Assembly: GCA_002255065.1 (NCBI GenBank)
Contig: NJEF01000021.1
Span: 1-11,466, forward strand
DNA: 11,466 nucleotides
Source of the DNA: Desulfurococcales archaeon ex4484_204
GTDB taxonomy: Archaea > Thermoproteota > Thermoprotei_A > Sulfolobales > NBVN01
Reading direction: 5' to 3'
Of the stretch, positions 1-7,303 are shown one piece after another. The position numbers were made by a program, and so were the translations under genes. The notes beneath the pieces are model-generated. The model did no database searches and was not told where the DNA came from. It worked only from the letters and a program-made list of their open reading frames with translations. Position 1 is the first letter of the stretch. Each line of letters opens with the position of its first letter.

Positions 1-1828
1 TCCTTAAGCCAAGAGCTAGTGGACCTGGGTAAACCATGGCATTACGCATATCAACCAGATAGAACTCGTATACGGCTATGTAGAGCTTATCCTCAGGTAT
101 CCTGAAGCACTTAGTGAAGATCTTTAACGCCTCATCCTCCGTGCCTGTTAAGGCTTTAGCGAGTAGCTCTATCTGAGTAATGTTTAGAGTAGCTCCATCA
201 GCTACGCTAGCCCTATCACCAATGACTGAGATCCAGTAGCCGTAATCCCACCAAGAAACTATAACTGAGTCGTTTGCTAACCTCTCTCTCATCCACCTCA
301 ACCCGTCAAGCCATGCGGGAATATCAATACCTAGCCCAGTGCCTGCCTCTATGATTGTTGGTACAGCACCTCTATAGCTCCTAGCCCAAACCGTTACCCC
401 CTGTGCTAGGATAGCAACTATGAATATCGTAACAATAGCTATACTTACAGCTTTACGAAACCATGACACCTTACGGCTACTTCTAGCTACGTCCTTAATC
501 ATTATGTACACAAAGCTTGAGGATACTATAGCTACTACATAGTTCAGGTAGGGGAAGAAGTACGATATGTTAGCGGTAGATATTAGTGAGAGTATGAATA
601 GGGAGCCTAGGAACAGGTAATTGAGCTCCTTCTTAATAAAGGCTAGGTAAGCAAAGTACACTAGCATCGGTATGGAGACGACGATCGCTGCACCCTCAAG
701 GTATATGAAGTCCTGAGGTGATGCCGTCCTATACTCTTGTACGGTGCTTACAATAACGTGGGCAAAGCGTGTCAGGCCTAGAGCTGCAAGAGCCTTACCC
801 CTAATAGCTATGAAGCCGCTGGCCAGCCCGTATAGGCCCCCAATAACTAGGAATACTAGGAATAAACTGTAGATTAGCCTGTATTTGGTGAGTAAGGGTA
901 GTGTGAGGGCTACAGCCCTGGACTTAGAAAGCCTCTGAAGAGCTGCTCCAATAAGCATTAAAGCTAGCGATGCAGGTATAGCTAACCCAGCACTTCTGTA
1001 TAGGTAGTGTACTCCTCCATAGAATGGGATAATGGATAGCGTTGGTATTAGGGGCAGGTACTCAGCTACGGCTATAGCTATATCCTTCCTGTTAACCCCC
1101 CTAATCAAGGGGAGTAGTGATATTTGAATGGCTATAGCAGCGACTATGATGTTAAAACCTGCCCACCCACTAGCTGCTAGGCTGAGCATAACACCTGCTA
1201 ACGCTCCATCAACCCACCTCTTACGTCGCCATGCCCTCACGTGGAATAGCACTGCTAGGAACATGAAGGGAAGCCCTATGGAGTACTTCACGGTAAAGCC
1301 GGCGACGTGCCTGCTAATGAACATTAGAGAAGATGCTATAGACGCTGATGCTGCAGGGATATCTCCCCATAACTCCCTTACGGTGAGGTATATAGCTATG
1401 GCAGTTATTACGTAGAATAGCACCGGTAAGTAAACCATCCAGTCATAGAGGGTTAGCTCCGGATTCACTACCTTAGCTACCTGATACGTTACTACTGAGA
1501 AGAACGTTAGTAGGGGTAGTTCTGACCTACTGAAGTCCCTACCCCAAGGGTACCAGAATATCTTCGTCTCCGGGTTGCTCTGAGTTAAGCTGTAGAAATA
1601 CCCTAACCCCTTTTTAAGGAGCTTATCAGCTATCCAGTACTCTGAGTAAGGATCCATTTCGTAAAGCGTAGGCCCGTAACCTAACCTCATGGAGTTAATG
1701 ACCGGGTAGAGTCTAAGGTACGAGCCTGTAATTACAGACGCTACTAGTACGGATAGTGAGAGTATTGCGAGCCACCTACTCTTAATCACCGATGGCAGCG
1801 TCCCTCTCATAAAGTTAGCCCAATCCAT
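1..1828 (-). CDS. aglB: AglB/STT3-family oligosaccharyltransferase, 3' end outside window
   Basis: This is a membrane enzyme that transfers a lipid-linked glycan to asparagine in Asn-X-Ser/Thr sequons on the outer face of the membrane. I translated it by hand: 609 codons are visible from an ATG at 1828, and the frame stays open to the window edge. It has a first membrane helix near residues 18-36, then the external-loop acid in EMDPY (D59), then a W-Y-P-W-G-R-D segment typical of the family. About ten further hydrophobic segments follow. The TIxE motif is TIIE at residues 491-494, and the catalytic signature WWDYG is at 526-530, followed by an ADGATLNITQ stretch like that of archaeal AglB. 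The C-terminal globular domain is mostly missing. The gene starts 17 bases after the ABC permease stop, on the same strand, so it is probably co-transcribed. Its ribosome binding site is weak (AAGG, 10 bases upstream). Identification is firm; the link to the transporter is inferred. Confidence 0.93.
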   Translation of the reverse strand, partial: MDWANFMRGTLPSVIKSRWLAILSLSVLVASVITGSYLRLYPVINSMRLGYGPTLYEMDPYSEYWIADKLLKKGLGYFYSLTQSNPETKIFWYPWGRDFSRSELPLLTFFSVVTYQVAKVVNPELTLYDWMVYLPVLFYVITAIAIYLTVRELWGDIPAASASIASSLMFISRHVAGFTVKYSIGLPFMFLAVLFHVRAWRRKRWVDGALAGVMLSLAASGWAGFNIIVAAIAIQISLLPLIRGVNRKDIAIAVAEYLPLIPTLSIIPFYGGVHYLYRSAGLAIPASLALMLIGAALQRLSKSRAVALTLPLLTKYRLIYSLFLVFLVIGGLYGLASGFIAIRGKALAALGLTRFAHVIVSTVQEYRTASPQDFIYLEGAAIVVSIPMLVYFAYLAFIKKELNYLFLGSLFILSLISTANISYFFPYLNYVVAIVSSSFVYIMIKDVARSSRKVSWFRKAVSIAIVTIFIVAILAQGVTVWARSYRGAVPTIIEAGTGLGIDIPAWLDGLRWMRERLANDSVIVSWWDYGYWISVIGDRASVADGATLNITQIELLAKALTGTEDEALKIFTKCFRIPEDKLYIAVYEFYLVDMRNAMVYPGPLALGLR

Positions 1829-1845
1829 AGTTTTGCAGCCTTATT

Positions 1846-3078
1846 TTAAGTTTTAGAGTAGATGATCCTCTCGTCATTGAATAGCTTAACGGATAGTAGG
1901 AGAAGGCCTGACGACTCTGCAAGGGCTATTAAGCCATGGATAATACTGTTTACAGCAAGTCCCATCACAGCGTTCCTGATCATGATTACCGCGTGGGTAT
2001 ACGGTATTACGTAGAGTATGTACTTAACCAACGGCAGGAGGTTCGGGAGATCTACGTAAAGACTTATGAAGAACACAATCGATGATACCCCTATAATACT
2101 GAGCGAAGCTGCTTGGGAAGCTCTGTAGCTACCTGTCCTAATGATTATCGGCATTATCATAGCAAGGGATGCCAGAACCGAGATGTAGACAGCGGAAGCG
2201 TGCGTGGCGACTATTGAAGGCGTTAAGTAGCCTAGGAGGTTAACACCGTAAATTACTGATGGTATTGCAAAGAATAAGAGCAATCCTGTAGCATCGCTTA
2301 GGCCAGCCACTAGCCCAACAAGCGATGATGAAAGCACCTTACCCAGCACCACTGAGTACCTAGGTACTGGTGTTGATAGTAAGGCCTCAAAAGTCTTCCT
2401 CTCTTTTTCACCAATTATTGAATCCGTTATGAACGCTATTGACGGTGTAGTTACGAATATTAGGCTGAATGAGATTAGCCTGGAAATTCGTGCCCTTATA
2501 TCCTCCTCAGGAGTAGTTGCACCACCGTAAGGCCCCACCAACCCTATGCTAAGGACTACAGGATATATCACGGACTCTGTCTTGACGCTTATGTTAGCAA
2601 GGCTTGCTAGGAGCATTACCTTAGCATTAGCTACCTTCCTAACTAAATCACTGGCTACAGCGTTAACGAGGGAAATAGCTACCTCAGCCTTCGACGAACC
2701 AACCCTCTTAACTACCTTAATTAACGCCTGGCTAGTAAGGCTCGTTAAGTTGTTTATGAAGCCCCGGGGGATTACCACCTCTACATCGAAGTCCTTAACG
2801 GACTCCTCCCTATATACAGTGAAGCCGTTAAGACTTAGCCTTCTAGCTAGAGCGTTTGCTATGTCCGATGATGTAAAGGTTGCATTACCTATTGTAGCGC
2901 TAGCTCTATCGTTATCCACAACTACTGCAACCCCGTACTGGAACCTCTGTAAGTAGATCGATGAGAGGCCCATTAAAGGCATTATAAGGAGCGGAAGCAC
3001 CGCAATAATGGATAGCGTTCTTAGATCTCTAAACATGTCCTTAGTCTCCTTCCACACTATGGGGTAAAGCTTACTCAT
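1846..3078 (-). CDS. ABC-2 type transporter permease (NatB-like)
   Basis: This is the membrane subunit of an ATP-driven exporter, paired with the ATPase encoded just upstream. One helix lies at about residues 22-43. A large extracytoplasmic domain of roughly 160 residues follows, and then a block of about six helices reaching the C-terminus. Just after the second helix is G-E-K-E-R-K-T-F-E-A-L-L-S-T-P, the cytoplasmic coupling motif of ABC-2 permeases of the NatB type. I chose the ATG at 3078 because GGTGAT (3083-3088) sits four bases upstream. The frame is also open to a TTG at 3090, which would add four residues (414 aa). The start overlaps the ATPase stop as ATGAGTAA, so translation is likely coupled. 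The substrate is unknown. The family includes sodium, drug and peptide exporters, and the neighbouring aglB makes a glycan-related role possible but unproven. Confidence 0.9.
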   Translation of the reverse strand: MSKLYPIVWKETKDMFRDLRTLSIIAVLPLLIMPLMGLSSIYLQRFQYGVAVVVDNDRASATIGNATFTSSDIANALARRLSLNGFTVYREESVKDFDVEVVIPRGFINNLTSLTSQALIKVVKRVGSSKAEVAISLVNAVASDLVRKVANAKVMLLASLANISVKTESVIYPVVLSIGLVGPYGGATTPEEDIRARISRLISFSLIFVTTPSIAFITDSIIGEKERKTFEALLSTPVPRYSVVLGKVLSSSLVGLVAGLSDATGLLLFFAIPSVIYGVNLLGYLTPSIVATHASAVYISVLASLAMIMPIIIRTGSYRASQAASLSIIGVSSIVFFISLYVDLPNLLPLVKYILYVIPYTHAVIMIRNAVMGLAVNSIIHGLIALAESSGLLLLSVKLFNDERIIYSKT

Positions 3079-3814
3079 AGCTATCACCAACCATCCTTAT
3101 AAACGCCTCCTCAAGGTCCGATGCCTTCATTCTTGTAATGAGCTCCTTAGGGGTACCAATAGCGACGATCTTACCCCTATTTACCAGGGCAACCCTATCG
3201 CACAGCGACTGCACCTCGAGCATGTTATGGGATGATATTATCGCGGTCATCCCCTCCTTCTTAACGAAGTTCTTAATGATCCCCCTTATAGCGTACGCGG
3301 AGAACACATCTAGACCTGAGGTGGGTTCGTCAAGTATTACGAGGTCTGGCTTAACCATTAGCGTCCTAGCTATCGCCACCCTCCTAGCCATCCCCTTACT
3401 ATACTCTGAAGCTCTCCTCCCTAAATCCCTACGGCACAGGCCCGTTAAGGTAGCACCGAACTCCGCTACCTTACGAGCTTCCTGAACATCCTCTGTGTAG
3501 ATCATTGCGAAGTATAGGAGGTTCTCCCAGCCTGTAAGCCTGTGGTATAAGCCTGCATCCTCAGGAAGGTATGAAATCCTCCTCCTAACTTCGCTCTTAC
3601 CTTCTGGAAGGCGGTGGCCTAAGACCTCAACGAACCCATTATCATGTTTAACTAGGGTTGATATTATTCTTAAAGTGGTTGTTTTACCAGCACCGTTAGG
3701 GCCTACTAGACCAAATATCTCAGACCTCCTTACACGAAATGAGATCCCTCTGAGGGCGACAACGTTTCTAAACCTCTTCCACACATCACTAAGTACTACA
3801 GCATCCCCATCCAT
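3071..3814 (-). CDS. ABC transporter ATP-binding protein (CcmA/NatA-like)
   Basis: This 247-residue cytoplasmic ATPase subunit powers the permease encoded next to it. All nucleotide-binding motifs are visible: Walker A GPNGAGKT (residues 38-45), a Q-loop region SYLPEDAGLY in which Glu (E85) replaces Gln as is common in this subfamily, a signature YSKGM (138-142, replacing LSGGQ), Walker B LVILDEPTSGLD (158-169), and the switch histidine in SSH (H196). Nothing suggests loss of activity. The start is the ATG at 3814, preceded by a strong AGGAGGT seven bases upstream. It is the first gene of the leftward operon ATPase-permease-aglB, and its promoter should lie in the 156-base divergent gap. The transported substrate cannot be read from the sequence. 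Confidence 0.95.
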   Translation of the reverse strand: MDGDAVVLSDVWKRFRNVVALRGISFRVRRSEIFGLVGPNGAGKTTTLRIISTLVKHDNGFVEVLGHRLPEGKSEVRRRISYLPEDAGLYHRLTGWENLLYFAMIYTEDVQEARKVAEFGATLTGLCRRDLGRRASEYSKGMARRVAIARTLMVKPDLVILDEPTSGLDVFSAYAIRGIIKNFVKKEGMTAIISSHNMLEVQSLCDRVALVNRGKIVAIGTPKELITRMKASDLEEAFIRMVGDSYE

Positions 3815-3821
3815 AGACAGT

Positions 3822-3828
3822 ACCTCCT
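3822..3828 (-). promoter_or_regulatory. Ribosome binding site of the ABC ATPase gene
   Basis: AGGAGGT on the minus strand lies seven bases before the ATG at 3814. It is the strongest Shine-Dalgarno match in the window and fixes that start. Confidence 0.8.
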
Positions 3829-3845
3829 ACCACCTCTCAACCCTT

Positions 3846-3855
3846 GAAACGTTTC
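3846..3855. repeat. Perfect 10-bp palindrome GAAACGTTTC, candidate operator
   Basis: GAAACGTTTC reads the same on both strands. With one mismatched pair it extends to 16 bases (3843-3858). It lies in the divergent gap, close to the predicted transcription start of the ABC ATPase operon. A dimeric archaeal regulator could bind there and block the polymerase. The palindrome itself is observed; its function is a guess, and a 10-bp palindrome can occur by chance. Confidence 0.4.
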
Positions 3856-3970
3856 CAGACTAGTAAGGTATTACTTAGAAAATATCTTTCTGTTAATGTT
3901 AGTTTAATAGCTTAACGCTACCTCACTTTTTATACTGTCCTGTTACTAGGACCTCTGGAGTTAAAGAGGG

Positions 3971-4651
3971 ATGATATCGCTAGCTGAGTCAGTAGTGCTT
4001 GAATTCCTCATGAGGTATGGTGAACGTGCACTGTACGTACTAAAGGCTGCTGTTGAGGTTAGTGAGGAGTACAGGCTATCTGGGAGGAACACACCCGGTG
4101 ACTTCGATAATAAGGGGTTGCTTAGGAAGTTAAGGATGTGGGGTATAAACTATAACCCTACGCAGCTATTAAGAGCTATGGAGAGGGATTACGGAATAGT
4201 TGAGACGAGCTATAGAACAACAACTCAGAGGTGGTGGACCTTCTCAAATAAGGAGGCGGTGATCACAGCCTTAAGAAGTTTCGAGGGTGGTGAGGAAGGT
4301 GTTGATGACCCTGAGGAGTACGTGGTTGACCTACAGATAAGGATTATAAACATAGATAAGCTCTATAACGCCTTAAAGGCGATCAACTTTAAGAAGAAGC
4401 TAAACGTAGCTGATAAGGACTTCATTAAGAGGGTGGTTATGGTTGAGCTACCAACCATTGCAAGAGTTTTAAAGGAAGCATTAAAGTATGAGGGGAAGTA
4501 CAGGGACTTTATAAGGAAGGCACAGCTCGTTCTAAAACTTACTGGCAGCCTTACGAAGAGGCTGATTAGCGGTGATAGCACCGTAAGGGATGTAGAGATA
4601 TTAAATCTCAAGGAAGAGGCTAGCATGAGTGAGTATGGGGAGACCCCGTAG
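3971..4651 (+). CDS. Unrecognised protein with possible winged-helix segment, upstream of panE
   Basis: I do not recognise this 226-residue soluble protein as a named family. It has no signal peptide or membrane helix. The first 45 or so residues are helical (AESVVLEFLMRYGERALYVL). Residues of about 48-100 resemble a winged helix-turn-helix: a helix KGLLRKLRMWGI, then NPTQLLRAMERDYGIVE, then a Y-R-T-T-T-Q-R-W-W-T-F beta-wing-like stretch. The C-terminal half is rich in charged helices and has a Lys/Arg-rich tail region. The start is the ATG at 3971; a GGAG lies ten bases upstream, a long spacing for a short-leader transcript. Its 3' end overlaps panE by 23 bases, so it is the first gene of the unknown-panE-panB operon. 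It could be a DNA-binding regulator of CoA synthesis or an unrelated housekeeping protein. That it is a real gene is supported by the overlap and the absence of disruption. Confidence 0.82.
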   Translation: MISLAESVVLEFLMRYGERALYVLKAAVEVSEEYRLSGRNTPGDFDNKGLLRKLRMWGINYNPTQLLRAMERDYGIVETSYRTTTQRWWTFSNKEAVITALRSFEGGEEGVDDPEEYVVDLQIRIINIDKLYNALKAINFKKKLNVADKDFIKRVVMVELPTIARVLKEALKYEGKYRDFIRKAQLVLKLTGSLTKRLISGDSTVRDVEILNLKEEASMSEYGETP

Positions 4652-5606
4652 TAGCGTTAAGGATCTGGTAATCGCCGTTATAGGTGTGGGCTCTGTTGGC
4701 ACCTTAATAGCGCGTTACCTCAACGTAAACGGTATAGAGCCCTTCCTCATACATAGAAACCGTGCTAGGTCCTTGAAGGCTGTGGAGAGCGGTATACTCA
4801 TCAGGGATAGGAAGGGCAGGGTTAATGAAGTTAGAGGTATTAACATAACCTATGATGATCTTCCTACTAAGGTTGATGTAGCGTTTAATTGCGTAAAGTC
4901 ATATGATGTAGAGGTCTCCATAAACATGTTAAGAGAGAGAGCTACAAACATAGGGCTATTAGTTATGTGTCAGAACGGTATAGGGTCCTACGAGTACGCA
5001 TTAAAAGTGTTTGGCGAGGAAAGGGTTGCGTGTCTCATTCTTAACGCAGGGGCCTATAAGGATGAGGGCGGTATAGTAAACCTTAGCGGTATCTCAGAGA
5101 GCTACATAGGTCAGAGAGGAGGTGTTAGGAACCCATACATAGGTATTGTTCCTGTGATTCTTAAGGGCCTTAATGTAAAGGGCGTTAGCGATATAGAGCC
5201 CTACAGATGGCTTAAATTAATTGTAAACGCTTCGGTCAACCCTATAACGGCGATTCTCAGAATGCCTAACGGGGTTATACTTTCTAACGAGTACATCAAG
5301 AAGTTAGCGTTCTCGGTTGTCAGTGAAGGCGTTAAGGTAGCGAGGGCCGTAGGTGTAGAGCTACCTAAAGATCCATTTGAGGAATTGGTAGGCGTTGTAA
5401 GGGCTACGAGCAGCAACTTCTCCTCCATGCTGCAGGATATTCTAAGGAAGGGGAAAACAGAGATAGATTATATAAACGGTGCCCTAATCACCATCGGTGA
5501 GGACGTAGGTGTTGATACCCCTATTAATAAGGCGCTATATCTGTTGGTTAAGTCTCTTGAAAGTAATATAGTTAATGTGTGGTCTCCAGCTATGGAGTAC
5601 CGCTAG
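4629..5606 (+). CDS. panE: 2-dehydropantoate 2-reductase (ketopantoate reductase)
   Basis: This cytoplasmic enzyme reduces ketopantoate to pantoate with NAD(P)H, the second committed step of CoA synthesis. The N-terminal Rossmann fold has G19-V-G-S-V-G24. The family motif N-C-V-K-S-Y-D (87-93) contains the conserved lysine, and C-Q-N-G-I-G follows at 114-119. The C-terminal domain has K196, N200 and N204 in W-L-K-L-I-V-N-A-S-V-N-P. It also has S-S-M-L-Q-D then K-T-E-I-D-Y-I-N-G, with E278 in the position of the catalytic-site glutamate. Length (325 aa) is normal. The start used is the GTG at 4629, with GAGG nine bases before it. The in-frame ATG at 4635 is a close alternative that would drop two residues. 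It overlaps the upstream unknown gene and lies 33 bases before panB. In Thermococcus kodakarensis this enzyme is reported to be feedback-inhibited by CoA; whether that holds here is unknown. Confidence 0.95.
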   Translation: MSMGRPRSSVKDLVIAVIGVGSVGTLIARYLNVNGIEPFLIHRNRARSLKAVESGILIRDRKGRVNEVRGINITYDDLPTKVDVAFNCVKSYDVEVSINMLRERATNIGLLVMCQNGIGSYEYALKVFGEERVACLILNAGAYKDEGGIVNLSGISESYIGQRGGVRNPYIGIVPVILKGLNVKGVSDIEPYRWLKLIVNASVNPITAILRMPNGVILSNEYIKKLAFSVVSEGVKVARAVGVELPKDPFEELVGVVRATSSNFSSMLQDILRKGKTEIDYINGALITIGEDVGVDTPINKALYLLVKSLESNIVNVWSPAMEYR

Positions 5607-5639
5607 GCATTTTAGTAATTTAAAACATAGTGATAGGGA

Positions 5640-6503
5640 ATGGATGTAATGGAGGACAAGATCCAGCCCCATCAGTACATAAAGTTTAAGAAGGAAGGGA
5701 TTAAGATAGTCATGGTAACTGCCTACGATAGTATCCAGGCTAGGATAGCTGATGGAGTGGGGGTTCACGGCATCTTAGTTGGGGACTCGTTAGGTATGGT
5801 TATTATGGGGTACTCGTCAACGCTGCCAGTAACGCTAAACGACATACTTCACCATCTTAAGGCCGTGCTCAGTGTAAGGCCTAAACCCCTGGTTGTTGCC
5901 GACATGCCGTTCCTCTCCTATGAAGTCAGTAGGGCAGAGGCTGTGAGGAATGCAGGTAGGCTTGTTAAGGCTGGTGCTGACGCTGTTAAGGTTGAGGGTG
6001 GTGTGGATATTGTGGATAAGGTTGAGGCGATGGTTAAGGCCGGTATACCCGTTATGGGTCACATAGGCTTGAACCCCCAGCGCTACCTCATACTGGGTGG
6101 CTATAAGCTACGCGGTAAGAGAGCTGAGGACGCTTTATTGGTATACGAGGACGCTAAGGCCCTTGAGGAGGTAGGTGTATTCTCAATAGTCATAGAGTTT
6201 ACAGCAGCCGATGTAGCTAAACATATTACGGACTCCGTAAGCGTTCCTACAATATGTATAGGTTCAGGGCCTTACTGTGATGGCCAGATCCTAGTCTTTC
6301 ATGACATCGTGGGTTTAAACCCATCTCCACCGCTATTCGTTAAGAAGTACGCTAACGTATATGAAGTAATGGTTAATGCACTTATGGGGTTTAAAGACGA
6401 TGTACAGAAAGGCCTTTACCCAACCCCTCAACATTACAAGCTAATGAAGGATAGCGAGTACGATAAGTTTGTTAAGATGATTAAGAAGAGGCAGGGTAAC
6501 TAA
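5640..6503 (+). CDS. panB: 3-methyl-2-oxobutanoate hydroxymethyltransferase (ketopantoate synthase)
   Basis: This enzyme transfers a one-carbon hydroxymethyl group to 2-oxoisovalerate, giving ketopantoate, the first committed step toward CoA. It is a TIM-barrel enzyme, and the family landmarks run in order: V-T-A-Y-D (26-30), V-G-D-S-L-G-M (47-53), D-M-P-F with D88, K-V-E-G-G with E119, M-G-H-I-G-L-N-P-Q (139-147), I-V-I-E with E186 as the likely catalytic base, and the late G-S-G-P-Y-C-D-G-Q loop. D49, D88 and E119 match the metal ligands known in bacterial PanB. Length (287 aa) is typical. The ATG at 5640 has GTGAT five bases upstream; an ATG at 5649 is the alternative. It is the last gene of its operon and converges on the ligase gene, with only 17 bases between the two stop codons. 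Confidence 0.97.
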   Translation: MDVMEDKIQPHQYIKFKKEGIKIVMVTAYDSIQARIADGVGVHGILVGDSLGMVIMGYSSTLPVTLNDILHHLKAVLSVRPKPLVVADMPFLSYEVSRAEAVRNAGRLVKAGADAVKVEGGVDIVDKVEAMVKAGIPVMGHIGLNPQRYLILGGYKLRGKRAEDALLVYEDAKALEEVGVFSIVIEFTAADVAKHITDSVSVPTICIGSGPYCDGQILVFHDIVGLNPSPPLFVKKYANVYEVMVNALMGFKDDVQKGLYPTPQHYKLMKDSEYDKFVKMIKKRQGN

Positions 6504-6520
6504 GTAACTGCGATTGTTTG

Positions 6521-7303
6521 CTACTGAGGGTTAATGACTACCTCACCCTGGCTAAGCCTTGTTAGCCTGCCTACTATGTGTTTAAGGGCGGCCCTCAAGA
6601 TTTCGTTGTTATCGTATCCCTCTAAAATAGTCCTCAGGGAGCTCCTTCCAGCCTTCCTAAACTCTCTAACCTTCTTAACGAGTAACGGCATAGCTCTAAC
6701 GATGTTATCTATAATGGTTATATTAGCTGTTCTGGCAGTCCTAGAGAGCGGGTTAAGGTCTATGGCGATAACGAACTTACCCATTCTTCTCAGCGCCTCA
6801 GTCCTATCACCGTCTTCCAGAGGTACTAATATCGTATCGGCCTTTAAGATGCCTTTAGGGCTAACTCTCCTCCTCTCGCTTAGAAGTTCCGGGATCGTTG
6901 CGGTTGCATCGCTTACACCAAGCACCTCGCTGGCACCGTGATCTCGGAGAACCTTAGCTATTCTGTTAGCCCGCTCCTCAGTTCTGTAGAATAGGTTAAC
7001 CTCTATCTTAGCTTTAAGCTCCCTAGACAGCTCTACAACTTCCTTAGGCGTTAGGGCTGCAACGTTGCCGTTAACTGAAATCACCGGGTAGCTAGCTAGT
7101 AGGAGTGCTGCTGCAGCAGCCTCTATAGACCTCAGGGAGAACCACGTGGTCTTCTCTCCAATTAGGTAATCAAAGCACTCCCCCCTACCATGGGCTATGA
7201 GCCCAGCAAGGGCTACGTACCCCTCTTTAAACCCCTTTATGACCTTCTCCCTTATAACTAGGGATTCATACCTTGGGTGTTCCTTCGGTACCCAGCCCGT
7301 GAT
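6521..7303 (-). CDS. pps: 4-phosphopantoate-beta-alanine ligase (phosphopantothenate synthetase), start non-canonical
   Basis: This archaeal enzyme joins 4-phosphopantoate and beta-alanine with ATP to give 4'-phosphopantothenate, replacing bacterial PanC. Calling the gene from its first GTG (7084) gives only 187 residues beginning I-S-V-N-G-N and loses a conserved domain. I translated further upstream in the same frame and found V-P-K-E-H-P-R-Y-E-S-L-V-I-R-E-K, then G-L-I-A-H-G-R-G-E-C-F-D-Y-L-I-G-E-K-T-T, the family's N-terminal signature. The frame is open to a stop at 7337-7339, yet it contains no ATG, GTG or TTG before V-P-K-E-H. The best start is ATC at 7303, seven bases after GGGTG (7311-7315), giving 260 residues, the usual family length. 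Later motifs are V-S-D-A-T-A-T-I-P-E-L and L-E-D-G-D-R. It overlaps the pantoate kinase gene by 38 bases. Function is certain; the start codon is inferred. Confidence 0.88.
   Translation of the reverse strand: MTGWVPKEHPRYESLVIREKVIKGFKEGYVALAGLIAHGRGECFDYLIGEKTTWFSLRSIEAAAAALLLASYPVISVNGNVAALTPKEVVELSRELKAKIEVNLFYRTEERANRIAKVLRDHGASEVLGVSDATATIPELLSERRRVSPKGILKADTILVPLEDGDRTEALRRMGKFVIAIDLNPLSRTARTANITIIDNIVRAMPLLVKKVREFRKAGRSSLRTILEGYDNNEILRAALKHIVGRLTRLSQGEVVINPQ

Larger units (their letters stand above)
3815..3970. promoter_or_regulatory. Divergent promoter region between the ABC operon and the panE-panB operon
   Basis: This 156-base gap separates two operons transcribed away from each other. 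For the rightward operon, TTTTTATA at 3927-3934 is a plausible TATA box. It would place transcription start near 3955-3960, giving a leader of roughly 10-15 bases before the ATG at 3971. For the leftward operon, the AT-rich stretch at about 3877-3888 (AAGATATTTT on the minus strand) would start transcription near 3855, leaving a leader of about 40 bases that holds the AGGAGGT. Box positions are inferred from archaeal spacing rules (TATA about 25 bases before the start) and have not been measured. A perfect palindrome at 3846-3855 sits at the predicted leftward start. Confidence 0.55.

Noticed and set aside
1128..1415. Open frame on the plus strand within the first 1.8 kb
   Set aside because: The minus strand here encodes an uninterrupted AglB with all its motifs; the plus-strand frame has no ribosome binding site and no recognisable protein features.
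1829..1850. TATA-like TTAAAATA between the permease and aglB as a separate aglB promoter
   Set aside because: It lies only about 15 bases before the aglB ATG, so a transcript initiated from it would begin inside the coding region; co-transcription is more likely.
2546..2956. Long open frame on the plus strand opposite the ABC permease
   Set aside because: Its product has no recognisable motif and runs antisense to a well-supported gene in the region of the permease's external domain; it is a shadow of that gene's codon pattern. The same applies to the open frames at 9026-9469 and 6534-6941.
7107..7120. Perfect 14-bp palindrome GCTGCTGCAGCAGC
   Set aside because: It lies inside the ligase gene and encodes a run of alanines in a conserved helix; the repeat follows from GCA/GCT codons and needs no regulatory explanation.
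7266..7303. Programmed +1 frameshift joining pantoate kinase and the ligase
   Set aside because: The frames are correctly offset for a +1 shift, but I see no clear slippery site, and a ribosome binding site correctly placed before ATC explains the arrangement more simply. Kept only as an alternative in the findings.
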